Below are positions 5,400-5,917 of a stretch of DNA of 5,917 nt, in pieces. Position numbers and translations under genes: made by a program. The stretch covers positions 1 to 5,917 of the forward strand of contig DMFR01000136.1 of NCBI GenBank assembly GCA_003450125.1, given 5' to 3'. This DNA is from Prolixibacteraceae bacterium. GTDB lineage: Bacteria > Bacteroidota > Bacteroidia > Bacteroidales > Prolixibacteraceae. The stretch's first letter is position 1, and each line of letters begins with the position of its first letter. The notes under the pieces were generated by a model. That model was not told the origin of the DNA, searched no databases, and was given only the letters and a program-made list of their open reading frames with translations.

Positions 5400-5552
5400 G
5401 TGGGGATGAAAAAAGAAAAAGAATGATGTTTGAATAAATGTAACGAAATACAGGTCTAAGGTTATATAAACTCGATGATGGGGTTAAGAGATTGAGAACT
5501 AAAGCAAGTCAAAGGTCTGAATCTCAAGTAAATTATTGTAAGAATGAAATGA

Positions 5553-5608
5553 TGTAACATCCAGAGAAAATTGTGTAACACTTTTTAACCTATAAGGTCT
5601 CAACTTTC
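5553..5608 (+). promoter_or_regulatory. Candidate regulated promoter of the lipoprotein gene
   Basis: TGTAAC occurs at 5553-5558 and 5574-5579, a direct repeat with a 21-bp period; the second lies in TTGTGTAAC (5571-5579), identical to 127-135. A -7-like box CAACTTTC (5601-5608) starts 21 nt after the second half-site, exactly the spacing seen for CATCTTTG at 157-164. The second half-site ends 66 nt before ATG 5646. The unpaired TGTAAC at 5439 is not part of this arrangement. Confidence 0.5.
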
Positions 5609-5645
5609 CACATGGTAAAATTGTTGAAATATTAAAAGTAAAAAG

Positions 5646-5867
5646 ATGGGAAAACTCAGAACAATATCCCTCATTTTATTAATGTTGGGATTCGTATTTA
5701 GCACAAGCTCGTGTGCAACCGGTGGATATACCAGCCACAGAAATAATTCAGGAGTTAAAAGCAGCTGGCATAAGTCGGCAGGGAGTAAAAAGCCGCATCA
5801 TAGGATGAAGGCACATCATTACAAGCACAAGAAGCATAGCAAAAAGCCAGTTTTTCGTCACAAATGA
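5646..5867 (+). CDS. Small basic His/Lys-rich lipoprotein, function unknown
   Basis: This 73-residue protein has a lipoprotein signal peptide: MGKLRTISLI, a hydrophobic core to about F18, then STSSC with the lipidated Cys at 23. The mature 50-residue part after the Cys holds 11 Lys, 9 His and 3 Arg, and no Asp or Glu; the whole protein has no acidic residue. Motifs are KKPHHR, AHHYKHKKHSKK and a final FRHK. It should be anchored in a membrane and extend as a disordered polycation. Binding of a polyanion (LPS, nucleic acid) or metal ions through His is plausible but inferred. I recognise no named family. The leader (AAAAGTAAAAAG) is A-rich; ATG 5646 is the only start that retains the signal peptide. 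The gene is divergent from GH130 and shares its promoter motif with the genes at 197 and 3169. No terminator is visible in the last 50 nt of the window. Confidence 0.78.
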   Translation: MGKLRTISLILLMLGFVFSTSSCATGGYTSHRNNSGVKSSWHKSAGSKKPHHRMKAHHYKHKKHSKKPVFRHK

Positions 5868-5917
5868 TTAGGATAACGCCGGGATCTTTTCATTCAATTC
5901 AATGAGATAGAAAGGCC

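Larger units (their letters stand above)
5041..5645. other. Long divergent intergenic region
   Basis: These 605 nt lie between the divergent GH130 and lipoprotein genes and contain no credible coding region. In order: about 190 nt of AT-rich sequence that should hold the GH130 promoter, in which I could not place a confident -33/-7 pair; the 166-bp palindrome at 5234-5399; about 150 nt of purine-rich sequence with an unpaired TGTAAC at 5439-5444; the paired TGTAAC site and -7-like box at 5553-5608; and an A-rich leader ahead of ATG 5646. Confidence 0.75.

Noticed and set aside
5219..5408. Insertion-sequence boundaries around the palindrome
   Set aside because: I compared the flanks (TACCCCTCCCTAA on the left, GTGGGGATG on the right) and found no direct target-site duplication. 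No transposase-like coding region occurs nearby, so a mobile element is not called.
5439..5444. Fourth TGTAAC, upstream of the lipoprotein promoter
   Set aside because: No partner lies 21 bp away on either side, and there is no -7-like box at the expected distance; treated as unpaired and possibly chance.
5452..5600. Three AGGTCT hexamers (5452, 5513, 5595)
   Set aside because: Spacings of 61 and 82 nt are irregular and the flanks differ, so I see no evidence of an organised array.

Overview
The window looks like chromosomal DNA of a Bacteroidota (Bacteroidetes) bacterium, probably an environmental member of the Bacteroidales/Marinilabiliales or Sphingobacteria type. The evidence is indirect: AT-rich A-heavy leaders without clear Shine-Dalgarno sequences, -7-like elements resembling the Bacteroidota TAnnTTTG box, a long-form GH130 glycosidase, and small proteins (a YDYVDYYY-type exported protein, an acidic ENNYYSLGGD protein, two CsbD-like proteins) of kinds I associate with this phylum. 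No rRNA, tRNA, CRISPR array, transposase or phage gene is visible.

Layout from left to right. At 104-164 there is a candidate regulated promoter. It is followed by a probable two-gene operon: an exported Tyr-rich protein with a Gly/His-rich tail (197-757) and a CsbD-family stress protein (820-1005), closed by a good intrinsic terminator (1025-1058). Next come an acidic hypothetical protein (1226-1651) and a zinc-independent medium-chain NADP-dependent oxidoreductase (1860-2858), which ends in a hairpin that can also stop traffic from the other strand. On the minus strand lie a second, diverged CsbD-like gene (3169-2942) and a 531-residue GH130 family protein (5040-3445). A 605-nt divergent intergenic region (5041-5645) then separates GH130 from a small, highly basic His/Lys-rich lipoprotein (5646-5867, plus strand).

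Two signals go beyond the gene list. First, the 5041-5645 region contains a 166-bp palindrome (5234-5399) with 54-bp perfect arms and an imperfect centre. Its interior carries six GTAC sites, and within each half they are spaced exactly 11 bp. Second, three transcription units (exported protein plus CsbD1, CsbD2, lipoprotein) share a paired direct repeat, TGTAAC-N15-TGTAAC (second half TACAAC before CsbD2). In every case the 21-bp period is the same and the site ends 61-68 nt before the start codon. For the first and last of these genes a CA[AT]CTTT[GC]C -7-like box follows at identical spacing. This suggests one regulator controls a small envelope/general-stress regulon spread over both strands.

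Working model (inference): this is a stress or osmotic-adaptation island. CsbD proteins, small exported proteins and possibly the acidic protein would be induced together, with the oxidoreductase detoxifying reactive carbonyls/enones and the GH130 enzyme acting on a mannoside or related glycan. The linkage rests on shared motifs and neighbourhood, not on demonstrated function.
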